Shown: positions 20,861-35,690 of the stretch, piece after piece | Layout: each line of letters begins with the position of its first letter | Position numbering within the stretch: the first letter of the stretch is position 1 | Assembly (NCBI GenBank): GCA_040954595.2 | Contig: CM082591.2 | Span: 930,001-994,000 of the forward strand | Direction: 5' to 3' | DNA: 64,000 nucleotides | Source of the DNA: Balanoglossus misakiensis | Taxonomy: Eukaryota; Hemichordata | The notes under the pieces: model-generated | What the model saw: only the letters and a program-made list of their open reading frames with translations | What the model was told of the DNA's origin: nothing | The model's database searches: none | Program-made: the position numbers and the translations under genes

Positions 20861-23800
20861 AAAATGACCAAATTTCGAAAATTCGCAAAGTCGAAAAATC
20901 CTCGATTTTTGAAGATTTTCCTGAGCTATAACCCATGATTTTTTCAAAAAATGACCAAATTTCGAAAATTCGCAAAGTCGAAAAATCCTCGATTTTTGAA
21001 GATTTTCCTGAGCTATAACCCATGATTTTTTCAAAAAATGACCAAATTTCGAAACTTCGCAAAGTCGAAAAATCCTCGACTTTTGAAGATTTTCCTGAGC
21101 TATAACCCATGATTTTTTCAAAAAATGACCAAATTTCGAAAATTCGCAAAGTCGAAAAATCCTCGATTTTTGAAGATTTTCCTGAGCTATAACCCATGAA
21201 TTTTTCAAAAAATGACCAAATTTCGAAAATTCGCAAAGTCGAAAAATCCTCGATTTTTTGAAGATTTTCCTGAGCTATAACCCATGAATTTTCAAAAAAT
21301 GACCAAATTTCGAAAATTCGCAAAGTCGAAATATCCTCGATTTTTGAAGATTTTCCTGAGCTATAACCCATGATTTTTTCAAAAAATGACCAAATTTCGA
21401 AAATTCGCAAAGTCGAAAAATCCTCGATTTTTGAAGATTTTCCTGAGCTATAACCCATGATTTTTTCAAAAAATGACCAAATTTCGAAAGTTCGCAAAGT
21501 CGAAAAATCCTCGATTTTTGAAGATTTTCCTGAGCTATAACCCATGATTTTTTCAAAAAATGACCAAATTTCGAAAGTTCGCAAAGTCGAAAAATCCTCG
21601 ATTTTTGAAGATTTTCCTGAGCTATAACCCATGATTTTTTCAAAAAATGACCAAATTTCGAAAGTTCGCAAAGTCGAAAAATCCTCGATTTTTGAAGATT
21701 TTCCTGAGCTATAACCCATGATTTTTTCAAAAAATGACCAATTTTCGAAAATTCGCAAAGTCGAAAAATCCTCGATTTTTGAAGATTTTCCTGAGCTATA
21801 ACCCATGATTTTTTCGAAAAATGACCAAATTTCGAAAATTCGCAAAGTCGAAAAATCCTCGATTTTTGAAGATTTTCCTGAGCTATAACCCATGATTTTT
21901 TCAAAAAATGACCAAATTTCGAAAATTCGCAAAGTCGAAAAATCCTCGATTTTTGAAGATTTTCCTGAGCTATAACCCATGTTTTTTTCAAAAAATGACC
22001 AAATTTCGAAAATTCGCAAAGTCGAAAAATCGTCGATTTTTCAACATTTTCCTGAGCTATAACCCATGATTTTTTCAAAAAATGACCAAATTTCGAAAGT
22101 TCGCAAAGTCGAAAAATCCTCGATTTTTGAAGATTTTCCTGAGCTATAACCCATGATTTTTTCAAAAAATGACCAAATCTCGAAAGTTCCCAAAGTCGAA
22201 AAATCGTCGATTTTTGAAGATTTTCCTGAGCTATAACCCATGATTTTTTCAAAAAATGACCAAATTTCGAAAGTTCGCAAAGTCGAAAAATCCTCGATTT
22301 TTGAAGATTTTCCTGAGCTATAACCCATGATTTTTTCAAAAAATGACCAAATTTTGAAAATTCGCAAAGTCGAAAAATCCTCGATTTTTGAAGATTTTCC
22401 TGAGCTATAACCCATGATTTTTTCAAAAAATGACCAAATTTCGAAAGTTCGCAAAGTCGAAAAATCGTCGATTTTTGAAGATTTTCCTGAGCTATAACCC
22501 ATGATTTTTTCAAAAAATGACCAAATTTCGAAAGTTCGCAAAGTCGAAAAATCCTCGATTTTTGAAGATTTTCCTGAGCTATAACCCATGATTTTTTCAA
22601 AAAATGACCAAATTTCGAAAGTTCGCAAAGTCGAAAAATCCTCGATTTTTGAAGATTTTCCTGAGCTATAACCCATGATTTTTTCAAAAAATGACCAAAT
22701 TTCGAAAAGTCGCAAAGTCGAAAAATCCTCGATTTTTGAAGATTTTCCTGAGCTATAACCCATGATTTTTTCAAAAAATGACCAAATTTCGAAAGTTCGC
22801 AAAGTCGAAAAATCCTCGATTTTTGAAGATTTTCCTGAGCTATAACCCATGATTTTTTCAAAAAATGACCAAATTTCGAAAGTTCGCAAAGTCGAAAAAT
22901 CCTCGATTTTTGAAGATTTTCCTGAGCTATAACCCATGATTTTTTCAAAAAATGACCAAATTTCGAAAGTTCGCAAAGTCGAAAAATCCTCGATTTTTGA
23001 AGATTTTCCTGAGCTATAACCCATGATTTTTTCAAAAAATGACCAATTTTCGAAAATTCGCAAAGTCGAAAAATCCTCGATTTTTGAAGATTTTCCTGAG
23101 CTATAACCCATGATTTTTTCGAAAAATGACCAAATTTCGAAAATTCGCAAAGTCGAAAAATCCTCGATTTTTGAAGATTTTCCTGAGCTATAACCCATGA
23201 TTTTTTCAAAAAATGACCAAATTTCGAAAATTCGCAAAGTCGAAAAATCCTCGATTTTTGAAGATTTTCCTGAGCTATAACCCATGTTTTTTTCAAAAAA
23301 TGACCAAATTTCGAAAATTCGCAAAGTCGAAAAATCGTCGATTTTTCAACATTTTCCTGAGCTATAACCCATGATTTTTTCAAAAAATGACCAAATTTCG
23401 AAAGTTCGCAAAGTCGAAAAATCCTCGATTTTTGAAGATTTTCCTGAGCTATAACCCATGATTTTTTCAAAAAATGACCAAATCTCGAAAGTTCCCAAAG
23501 TCGAAAAATCGTCGATTTTTGAAGATTTTCCTGAGCTATAACCCATGATTTTTTCAAAAAATGACCAAATTTCGAAAGTTCGCAAAGTCGAAAAATCCTC
23601 GATTTTTGAAGATTTTCCTGAGCTATAACCCATGATTTTTTCAAAAAATGACCAAATTTTGAAAATTCGCAAAGTCGAAAAATCCTCGATTTTTGAAGAT
23701 TTTCCTGAGCTATAACCCATGATTTTTTCAAAAAATGACCAAATTTCGAAAGTTCGCAAAGTCGAAAAATCGTCGATTTTTGAAGATTTTCCTGAGCTAT

Positions 23801-26800
23801 AACCCATGATTTTTTCAAAAAATGACCAAATTTCGAAAGTTCGCAAAGTCGAAAAATCCTCGATTTTTGAAGATTTTCCTGAGCTATAACCCATGATTTT
23901 TTCAAAAAATGACCAAATTTCGAAAGTTCGCAAAGTCGAAAAATCCTCGATTTTTGAAGATTTTCCTGAGCTATAACCCATGATTTTTTCAAAAAATGAC
24001 CAAATTTCGAAAAGTCGCAAAGTCGAAAAATCCTCGATTTTTGAAGATTTTCCTGAGCTATAACCCATGATTTTTTCAAAAAATGACCAAATTTCGAAAA
24101 TTCGCAAAGTCGAAAAATCCTCGATTTTTGAAGATTTTCCTGAGCTATAACCCATGATTTTTTCAAAAAATGACCAAATTTCGAAAGTTCCCAAAGTCGA
24201 AAAATCGTCGATTTTTGAAGATTTTCCTGAGCTATAACCCATGATTTTTTCAAAAAATGAACAAATTTCGAAAATTCGCAAAGTCGAAAAATCCTCGATT
24301 TTTGAAGATTTTCCTGAGCTATAACCCATGATTTTTTCAAAAAATGACCAAATTTCGAAAATTCGCAAAGTCGAAAAATCCTAGATTTTTGAAGATTTTC
24401 CTGAGCTATAACCCATGATTTTTTCAAAAAATGACCAAATTTCGAAAGTTCGCAAAGTCGAAAAATCCTCGATTTTTGAAGATTTTCCTGAGCTATAACC
24501 CATGATTTTTTCAAAAAATGACCAAATTTCGAAAGTTCGCAAAGTCGAAAAATCCTCGATTTTTGAAGATTTTCCTGAGCTATAACCCATGATTTTTTCA
24601 AAAAATGACCAAATTTCGAAAATTCGCAAAGTCGAAAAATCCTCGATTTTTGAAGATTTTCCTGAGCTATAACCCATGATTTTTTCAAAAAATGACCAAA
24701 TTTCGAAAAGTCGCAAAGTCGAAAAATCCTCGATTTTTGAAGATTTTCCTGAGCTATAACCCATGATTTTTTCAAAAAATGACCAAATTTCGAAAATTCG
24801 CAAAGTCGAAAAATCCTCGATTTTTGAAGATTTTCCTGAGCTATAACCCATGATTTTTTCAAAAAATGACCAAATTTCGAAAGTTCGCAAAGTCGAAAAA
24901 TCCTCGATTTTTGAAGATTTTCCTGAGCTATAACCCATGATTTTTTCAAAAGATGACCAAATTTCGAAAATTCGCAAAGTCGAAAAATCCTCGATTTTTG
25001 AAGATTTTCCTGAGCTATAACCCATGATTTTTTCAAAAAATGACCAAATTTCGAAAGTTCGCAAAGTCGAAAAATCCTCGATTTTTGAAGATTTTCCTGA
25101 GCTATAACCCATGATTTTTTCAAAAAATGACCAAATTTCGAAAGTTCGCAAAGTCGAAAAATCCTCGATTTTTGAAGATTTTCCTGAGCTATAACCCATG
25201 ATTTTTTCAAAAAATGACCAAATTTCGAAAGTTCGCAAAGTCGAAAAATCCTCGATTTTTGAAGATTTTCCTGAGCTATAACCCATGATTTTTTCAAAAA
25301 ATGACCAAATTTCGAAAATTCGCAAAGTCGAAAAATCCTCGATTTTTGAAGATTTTCCTGAGCTATAACCCATGATTTTTTCAAAAAATGACCAAATTTC
25401 GAAAAGTCGCAAAGTCGAAAAATCCTCGATTTTTGAAGATTTTCCTGAGCTATAACCCATGATTTTTTCAAAAAATGACCAAATTTCGAAAATTCGCAAA
25501 GTCGAAAAATCCTCGATTTTTGAAGATTTTCCTGAGCTATAACCCATGATTTTTTCAAAAAATGACCAAATTTCGAAAGTTCGCAAAGTCGAAAAATCCT
25601 CGATTTTTGAAGATTTTCCTGAGCTATAACCCATGATTTTTTCAAAAAATGACCAATTTTCGAAAGTTCGCAAAGTCGAAAAATCCTCGATTTTTGAAGA
25701 TTTTCCTGAGCTATAACCCATGATTTTTTCAAAAAATGACCAAATTTCGAAATTTCGCAAAGTCGAAAAATCCTCGATTTTTGAAGATTTTCCTGAGCTA
25801 TAACCCATGATTTTTTCAAAAAATGACCAAATTTCGAAAGTTCGCAAAGTCGAAAAATCCTCGATTTTTGAAGATTTTCCTGAGCTATAACCCATGATTT
25901 TTTCAAAAAATGACCAAATTTCGAAAGTTCGCAAAGTCGAAAAATCCTCGATTTTTGAAGATTTTCCTGAGCTATAACCCATGATTTTTTCAAAAAATGA
26001 CCAATTTTCGAAAGTTCGCAAAGTCGAAAAATCGTCGATTTTTGAAGATTTTCCTGAGCTATAACCCATGATTTTTTCAAAAAATGACCAAATTTCGAAA
26101 ATTCGCAAAATCGAAAAATCCTCGATTTTTGAAGATTTTCCTGAGCTATAACCCATGATTTTTTCAAAAAATGACCAAATTTCGAAAGTTCGCAAAGTCG
26201 AAAAATCCTCGATTTTTGAAGATTTTCCTGAGCTATAACCCATGATTTTTTCAAAAAATGACCAAATTTCGAAAATTCGCAAAGACGAAAAATCCTCGAT
26301 TTTTGAAGATTTTCCTGAGCTATAACCCATGATTTTTTCAAAAAATGACCAAATTTCGAAAATTCGCAAAGTCGAAAAATCCTCGATTTTTGAAGATTTT
26401 CCTGAGCTATAACCCATGATTTTTTCAAAAAATGACCAAATTTCGAAAATTCGCAAAGTCGAAAAATCCTCGATTTTTGAAGATTTTCCTGAGCTATAAC
26501 CCATGATTTTTTCAAAAAATGACCAAATTTCGAAATTTCGCAAAGTCGAAAAATCCTCGATTTTTGAAGATTTTCCTGAGCTATAACCCATGATTTTTTC
26601 AAAAAATGACCAAATTTCGAAAATTCGCAAAGTCGAAAAATCCTCGATTTTTGAAGATTTTCCTGAGCTATAACCCATGATTTTTTCAAAAAAAGACCAA
26701 ATTTCGAAAATTCGCAAAGTCGAAAAATCCTCGATTTTTGAAGATTTTCCTGAGCTATAACCCATGATTTTTTCAAAAAATGACCAAATTTCGAAAGTTC

Positions 26801-29800
26801 GCAAAGTCGAAAAATCCTCGATTTTTCAACATTTTCCTGAGCTATAACCCATGATTTTTTCAAAAAATGACCATTTTTCGAAAGTTCGCAAAGTCGAAAA
26901 ATCCTCGATTTTTGAAGATTTTCCTGAGCTATAACCCATGATTTTTTCAAAAAATGACCAAATTTCGAAAGTTCGCAAAGTCGAAAAATCCTCGATTTTT
27001 GAAGATTTTCCTGAGCTATAACCCATGATTTTTTCAAAAAATGACCAAATTTCGAAATTTCGCAAAGTCGAAAAATCCTCGATTTTTGAAGATTTTCCTG
27101 AGCTATAACCCATGTTTTTTTCAAAAAATGACCAAATTTCGAAAATTCGCAAAGTCGAAAAATCCTCGATTTTTGAAGATTTTCCGGAGCTATAACCCAT
27201 GATTTTTTCAAAAAATGACCAAATTTTGAAAATTCGCAAAGTCGAAAAATCCTCGATTTTTGAAGATTTTCCGGAGCTATAACCCATGATTTTTTCAAAA
27301 AATGACCAAATTTCGAAAATTCGCAAAGACGAAAAATCCTCGATTTTTGAAGATTTTCCTGAGCTATAACCCATGATTTTTTCAAAAAATGACCAAATTT
27401 CGAAAATTCGCAAAGTCGAAAAATCCTCGATTTTTGAAGATTTTCCTGAGCTATAACCCATGATTTTTTCAAAAAATGACCAAATTTCGAAATTTCGCAA
27501 AGTCGAAAAATCCTCGATTTTTGAAGATTTTCCTGAGCTATAACCCATGATTTTTTCAAAAAATGACCAAATTTCGAAAATTCGCAAAGTCGAAAAATCC
27601 TCGATTTTTGAAGATTTTCCTGAGCTATAACCCATGATTTTTTCAAAAAAAGACCAAATTTCGAAAATTCGCAAAGTCGAAAAATCCTCGATTTTTGAAG
27701 ATTTTCCTGAGCTATAACCCATGATTTTTTCAAAAAATGACCAAATTTCGAAAATTCGCAAAGTCGAAAAATCCTCGATTTTTGAAGATTTTCCTGAGCT
27801 ATAACCCATGATTTTTTCAAAAAATGACCAAATTTCGAAAATTCGCAAAGTCGAAAAATCCTCGATTTTTGAAGATTTTCCTGAGCTATAACCCATGATT
27901 TTTTCAAAAAATGACCAAATTTCGAAAATTCGCAAAGTCGAAAAATCCTCGATTTCTGAAGATTTTCCTGAGCTATAACCCATGATTTTTTCAAAAAATG
28001 ACCAAATTTCGAAAATTCGCAAAGTCGAAAATTCCTCGATTTTTGAAGATTTTCCTGAGCTATAACCCATGATTTTTTCAAAAAATGACCAAATTTCGAA
28101 AATTCTCAAAGTCGAAAAATCCTCGATTTTTGAAGATTTTCCTGAGCTATAACCCATGATTTTTTCAAAAAATGACCAAATTTCGAAAGTTCTCAAAGTC
28201 GAAAAATCCTCGATTTTTGAAGATTTTCCTGAGCTATAACCCATGATTTTTTCAAAAAATGACCAAATTTCGAAAGTTCGCAAAGTCGAAAAATCCTCGA
28301 TTTTTGAAGATTTTCCTGAGCTATAACCCATGATTTTTTCAAAAAATGACCAATTTTCGAAAGTTCGCAAAGTCGAAAAATCCTGGATTTTTGAAGATTT
28401 TCCTGAGCTATAACCCATGATTTTTTCAAAAAATGACCAAATTTCGAAAGTTCGCAAAGTCGAAAAATCCTCGATTTTTGAAGATTTTCCTGAGCTATAA
28501 CCCATGATTTTTTCAAAAAATGACCAAATTTCGAAAGTTCGCAAAGTCGAAAAATCCTCGCTTTTTGAAGATTTTCCTGAGCTATAACCCATGATTTTTT
28601 CAAAAAATGACCAAATTTCGAAAGTTCGCAAAGTCGAAAAATCCTCGATTTTTCAACATTTTCCTGAGCTATAACCCATGATTTTTTCAAAAAATGACCA
28701 TTTTTCGAAAGTTCGCAAAGTCGAAAAATCCTCGATTTTTGAAGATTTTCCTGAGCTATAACCCATGATTTTTTCAAAAAATGACCAAATTTCGAAAGTT
28801 CGCAAAGTCGAAAAATCCTCGATTTTTGAAGATTTTCCTGAGCTATAACCCATGATTTTTTCAAAAAATGACCAAATTTCGAAATTTCGCAAAGTCGAAA
28901 AATCCTCGATTTTTGAAGATTTTCCTGAGCTATAACCCATGATTTTTTCAAAAAATGACCAAATTTCGAAAATTCGCAAAGTCGAAAAATCCTCGATTTT
29001 TGAAGATTTTCCTGAGCTATAACCCATGATTTTTTCAAAAAAAGACCAAATTTCGAAAGTTCGCAAAGTCGAAAAATCCTCGATTTTTGAAGATTTTCCT
29101 GAGCTATAACCCATGATTTTTTCAAAAAATGACCAAATTTCGAAAGTTCGCAAAGTCGAAAAATCCTCGATTTTTGAAGATTTTCCTGAGCTATAACCCA
29201 TGATTTTTTCAAAAAATGACCAAATTTCGAAAATTCGCAAAGTCGAAAAATCCTCGATTTTTGAAGATTTTCCTGAGCTATAACCCATGATTTTTTCAAA
29301 AAATGACCAAATTTCGAAAATTCGCAAAGTCGAAAAATCCTCGATTTTTGAAGATTTTCCTGAGCTATAACCCATGATTTTTTCAAAAAATGACCAAATT
29401 TCGAAAATTCGCAAAGTCGAAAAATCCTCGATTTTTGAAGATTTTCCTGAGCTATAACCCATGATTTTTTCAAAAAATGACCAAATTTCGAAAATTCGCA
29501 AAGTCGAAAAATCCTCGATTTTTGAAGATTTTCCGGAGCTATAACCCATGATTTTTTCAAAAAATGACCAAATTTCGAAAATTCGCAAAGTCGAAAAATC
29601 CTCGATTTTTGAAGATTTTCCTGAGCTATAACCCATGATTTTTTCAAAAAATGACCAAATTTCGAAAATTCGCAAAGTCGAAAAATCCTCGATTTTTGAA
29701 GATTTTCCTGAGCTATAACCCATGATTTTTTCAAAAAATGACCAAATTTCGAAAGTTCGCAAAGTCGAAAAATCCTCGATTTTTGAAGATTTTCCTGAGC

Positions 29801-32800
29801 TATAACCCATGATTTTTTCAAAAAATGACCAATTTTCGAAAGTTCGCAAAGTCGAAAAATCCTCGATTTTTGAAGATTTTCCTGAGCTATAACCCATGAT
29901 TTTTTCAAAAAATGACCAAATTTCGAAAGTTCGCAAAGTCGAAAAATCCTCGATTTTTGAAGATTTTCCTGAGCTATAACCCATGATTTTTTCAAAAAAT
30001 GACCAAATTTCGAAAGTTCGCAAAGTCGAAAAATCCTCGATTTTTGAAGATTTTCCTGAGCTATAGCCCATGATTTTTTCAAAAAATGACCAAATTTCGA
30101 AAATTCGCAAAGTCGAAAAATCCTCGATTTTTGAAGATTTTCATGAGCTATAACCCATGATTTTTTCAAAAAATGACCAAATTTCGAAAATTCGCAAAGT
30201 CGAAAAATCCTCGATTTTTGAAGATTTTCCTGAGCTATAACCCATGATTTTTTCAAAAAATGACCAAATTTCGAAAATTCGCAAAGTCGAAAAATCCTCG
30301 ATTTTTGAAGATTTTCATGAGCTATAACCCATGATTTTTTCAAAAAATGACCAAATTCCGAAAATTCGCAAAGTCGAAAAATCCTCGATTTTTGAAGATT
30401 TTCCTGAGCTATAACCCATGATTTTTTCAAAAAATGACCAAATTTCGAAAATTCGCAAAGTCGAAAAATCCTCGATTTTTGAAGATTTTCCTGAGCTATA
30501 ACCCATGATTTTTTCAAAAAATGACCAAATTTCGAAAATTCGCAAAGTCGAAAAATCCTCGATTTTTGAAGATTTTCCTGAGCTATAACCCATGATTTTT
30601 TCAAAAAATGACCAAATTTCGAAAATTCGCAAAGTCGAAAAATCCTCGATTTTTGAAGATTTTCCTGAGCTATAACCCATGATTTTTTCAAAAAATGACC
30701 AAATTTCGAAAATTCGCAAAGTCGAAAAATCCTCGATTTTTGAAGATTTTCCTGAGCTATAACCCATGATTTTTTCAAAAAATGACCAAATTTCGAAAAG
30801 TCGCAAAGTCGAAAAATCCTCGATTTTTGAAGATTTTCCTGAGCTATAACCCATGATTTTTTCAAAAAATGACCAAATTTCGAAAATTCGCAAAGTCGAA
30901 AAATCCTCGATTTTTGAAGATTTTCCTGAGCTATAACCCATGATTTTTTCAAAAAATGACCAAATTTCGAAAGTTCGCAAAGTCGAAAAATCCTCGATTT
31001 TTGAAGATTTTCCTGAGCTATAACCCATGATTTTTTCAAAAAATGACCAATTTTCGAAAGTTCGCAAAGTCGAAAAATCCTCGATTTTTGAAGATTTTCC
31101 TGAGCTATAACCCATGATTTTTTCAAAAAATGACCAAATTTCGAAATTTCGCAAAGTCGAAAAATCCTCGATTTTTGAAGATTTTCCTGAGCTATAACCC
31201 ATGATTTTTTCAAAAAATGACCAAATTTCGAAAGTTCGCAAAGTCGAAAAATCCTCGATTTTTGAAGATTTTCCTGAGCTATAACCCATGATTTTTTCAA
31301 AAAATGACCAAATTTCGAAAGTTCGCAAAGTCGAAAAATCCTCGATTTTTGAAGATTTTCCTGAGCTATAACCCATGATTTTTTCAAAAAATGACCAATT
31401 TTCGAAAGTTCGCAAAGTCGAAAAATCGTCGATTTTTGAAGATTTTCCTGAGCTATAACCCATGATTTTTTCAAAAAATGACCAAATTTCGAAAATTCGC
31501 AAAATCGAAAAATCCTCGATTTTTGAAGATTTTCCTGAGCTATAACCCATGATTTTTTCAAAAAATGACCAAATTTCGAAAGTTCGCAAAGTCGAAAAAT
31601 CCTCGATTTTTGAAGATTTTCCTGAGCTATAACCCATGATTTTTTCAAAAAATGACCAAATTTCGAAAATTCGCAAAGACGAAAAATCCTCGATTTTTGA
31701 AGATTTTCCTGAGCTATAACCCATGATTTTTTCAAAAAATGACCAAATTTCGAAAATTCGCAAAGTCGAAAAATCCTCGATTTTTGAAGATTTTCCTGAG
31801 CTATAACCCATGATTTTTTCAAAAAATGACCAAATTTCGAAAATTCGCAAAGTCGAAAAATCCTCGATTTTTGAAGATTTTCCTGAGCTATAACCCATGA
31901 TTTTTTCAAAAAATGACCAAATTTCGAAATTTCGCAAAGTCGAAAAATCCTCGATTTTTGAAGATTTTCCTGAGCTATAACCCATGATTTTTTCAAAAAA
32001 TGACCAAATTTCGAAAATTCGCAAAGTCGAAAAATCCTCGATTTTTGAAGATTTTCCTGAGCTATAACCCATGATTTTTTCAAAAAAAGACCAAATTTCG
32101 AAAATTCGCAAAGTCGAAAAATCCTCGATTTTTGAAGATTTTCCTGAGCTATAACCCATGATTTTTTCAAAAAATGACCAAATTTCGAAAGTTCGCAAAG
32201 TCGAAAAATCCTCGATTTTTCAACATTTTCCTGAGCTATAACCCATGATTTTTTCAAAAAATGACCATTTTTCGAAAGTTCGCAAAGTCGAAAAATCCTC
32301 GATTTTTGAAGATTTTCCTGAGCTATAACCCATGATTTTTTCAAAAAATGACCAAATTTCGAAAGTTCGCAAAGTCGAAAAATCCTCGATTTTTGAAGAT
32401 TTTCCTGAGCTATAACCCATGATTTTTTCAAAAAATGACCAAATTTCGAAATTTCGCAAAGTCGAAAAATCCTCGATTTTTGAAGATTTTCCTGAGCTAT
32501 AACCCATGATTTTTTCAAAAAATGACCAAATTTTGAAAATTCGCAAAGTCGAAAAATCCTCGATTTTTGAAGATTTTCCGGAGCTATAACCCATGATTTT
32601 TTCAAAAAATGACCAAATTTCGAAAATTCGCAAAGACGAAAAATCCTCGATTTTTGAAGATTTTCCTGAGCTATAACCCATGATTTTTTCAAAAAATGAC
32701 CAAATTTCGAAAATTCGCAAAGTCGAAAAATCCTCGATTTTTGAAGATTTTCCTGAGCTATAACCCATGATTTTTTCAAAAAATGACCAAATTTCGAAAT

Positions 32801-35690
32801 TTCGCAAAGTCGAAAAATCCTCGATTTTTGAAGATTTTCCTGAGCTATAACCCATGATTTTTTCAAAAAATGACCAAATTTCGAAAGTTCGCAAAGTCGA
32901 AAAATCCTCGATTTTTGAAGATTTTCCTGAGCTATAACCCATGATTTTTTCAAAAAATGACCAATTTTCGAAAGTTCGCAAAGTCGAAAAATCCTGGATT
33001 TTTGAAGATTTTCCTGAGCTATAACCCATGATTTTTTCAAAAAATGACCAAATTTCGAAAGTTCGCAAAGTCGAAAAATCCTCGATTTTTGAAGATTTTC
33101 CTGAGCTATAACCCATGATTTTTTCAAAAAATGACCAAATTTCGAAAGTTCGCAAAGTCGAAAAATCCTCGCTTTTTGAAGATTTTCCTGAGCTATAACC
33201 CATGATTTTTTCAAAAAATGACCAAATTTCGAAAGTTCGCAAAGTCGAAAAATCCTCGATTTTTCAACATTTTCCTGAGCTATAACCCATGATTTTTTCA
33301 AAAAATGACCATTTTTCGAAAGTTCGCAAAGTCGAAAAATCCTCGATTTTTGAAGATTTTCCTGAGCTATAACCCATGATTTTTTCAAAAAATGACCAAA
33401 TTTCGAAAGTTCGCAAAGTCGAAAAATCCTCGATTTTTGAAGATTTTCCTGAGCTATAACCCATGATTTTTTCAAAAAATGACCAAATTTCGAAATTTCG
33501 CAAAGTCGAAAAATCCTCGATTTTTGAAGATTTTCCTGAGCTATAACCCATGATTTTTTCAAAAAATGACCAAATTTCGAAAATTCGCAAAGTCGAAAAA
33601 TCCTCGATTTTTGAAGATTTTCCTGAGCTATAACCCATGATTTTTTCAAAAAAAGACCAAATTTCGAAAGTTCGCAAAGTCGAAAAATCCTCGATTTTTG
33701 AAGATTTTCCTGAGCTATAACCCATGATTTTTTCAAAAAATGACCAAATTTCGAAAGTTCGCAAAGTCGAAAAATCCTCGATTTTTGAAGATTTTCCTGA
33801 GCTATAACCCATGATTTTTTCAAAAAATGACCAAATTTCGAAAATTCGCAAAGTCGAAAAATCCTCGATTTTTGAAGATTTTCCTGAGCTATAACCCATG
33901 ATTTTTTCAAAAAATGACCAAATTTCGAAAATTCGCAAAGTCGAAAAATCCTCGATTTTTGAAGATTTTCCTGAGCTATAACCCATGATTTTTTCAAAAA
34001 ATGACCAAATTTCGAAAATTCGCAAAGTCGAAAAATCCTCGATTTTTGAAGATTTTCCTGAGCTATAACCCATGATTTTTTCAAAAAATGACCAAATTTC
34101 GAAAATTCGCAAAGTCGAAAAATCCTCGATTTTTGAAGATTTTCCGGAGCTATAACCCATGATTTTTTCAAAAAATGACCAAATTTCGAAAATTCGCAAA
34201 GTCGACAAATCCTCGATTTTTGAAGATTTTCCTGAGCTATAACCCATGATTTTTTCAAAAAATGACCAAATTTCGAAAATTCGCAAAGTCGAAAAATCCT
34301 CGATTTTTGAAGATTTTCCTGAGCTATAACCCATGATTTTTTCAAAAAATGACCAAATTTCGAAAGTTCGCAAAGTCGAAAAATCCTCGATTTTTGAAGA
34401 TTTTCCTGAGCTATAACCCATGATTTTTTCAAAAAATGACCAATTTTCGAAAGTTCGCAAAGTCGAAAAATCCTCGATTTTTGAAGATTTTCCTGAGCTA
34501 TAACCCATGATTTTTTCAAAAAATGACCAAATTTCGAAAGTTCGCAAAGTCGAAAAATCCTCGATTTTTGAAGATTTTCCTGAGCTATAACCCATGATTT
34601 TTTCAAAAAATGACCAAATTTCGAAAGTTCGCAAAGTCGAAAAATCCTCGATTTTTGAAGATTTTCCTGAGCTATAGCCCATGATTTTTTCAAAAAATGA
34701 CCAAATTTCGAAAATTCGCAAAGTCGAAAAATCCTCGATTTTTGAAGATTTTCATGAGCTATAACCCATGATTTTTTCAAAAAATGACCAAATTTCGAAA
34801 ATTCGCAAAGTCGAAAAATCCTCGATTTTTGAAGATTTTCCTGAGCTATAACCCATGATTTTTTCAAAAAATGACCAAATTTCGAAAATTCGCAAAGTCG
34901 AAAAATCCTCGATTTTTGAAGATTTTCATGAGCTATAACCCATGATTTTTTCAAAAAATGACCAAATTCCGAAAATTCGCAAAGTCGAAAAATCCTCGAT
35001 TTTTGAAGATTTTCCTGAGCTATAACCCATGATTTTTTCAAAAAATGACCAAATTTCGAAAATTCGCAAAGTCGAAAAATCCTCGATTTTTGAAGATTTT
35101 CCTGAGCTATAACCCATGATTTTTTCAAAAAATGACCAAATTTCGAAAATTCGCAAAGTCGAAAAATCCTCGATTTTTGAAGATTTTCCTGAGCTATAAC
35201 CCATGATTTTTTCAAAAAATGACCAAATTTCGAAAATTCGCAAAGTCGAAAAATCCTCGATTTTTGAAGATTTTCCTGAGCTATAACCCATGATTTTTTC
35301 AAAAAATGACCAAATTTCGAAAATTCGCAAAGTCGAAAAATCCTCGATTTTTGAAGATTTTCCTGAGCTATAACCCATGATTTTTTCAAAAAATGACCAA
35401 ATTTCGAAAATTCGCAAAGTCGAAAAATCCTCGATTTTTGAAGATTTTCCTGAGCTATAACCCATGATTTTTTCAAAAAATGACCAAATTTCGAAAATTC
35501 GCAAAGTCGAAAAATCCTCGATTTTTGAAGATTTTCCTGAGCTATAACCCATGATTTTTTCAAAAAATGACCAAATTTCGAAAATTCGCAAAGTCGAAAA
35601 ATCCTCGATTTTTGAAGATTTTCCTGAGCTATAACCCATGATTTTTTCAAAAAATGACCAAATTTCGAAAATTCGCAAAGTCGAAAAATC
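20861..35690 (+). repeat. Satellite block 1, mostly subfamily A
   Basis: Monomers carry the A-type bases: AATCCTCGATTTTTGAAGATTTTCC and CCATGATTTTTTC (strand as given, split here for length). Variation is mostly single-base (AAAATTCG, AAAGTTCG, AAATTTCG, AAAAGTCG). B-type monomers (CAACATTTTCC) occur only sporadically, e.g. near 22035, 23340, 26826, 28651, 32220 and 33262, marking repeated larger blocks. Confidence 0.92.
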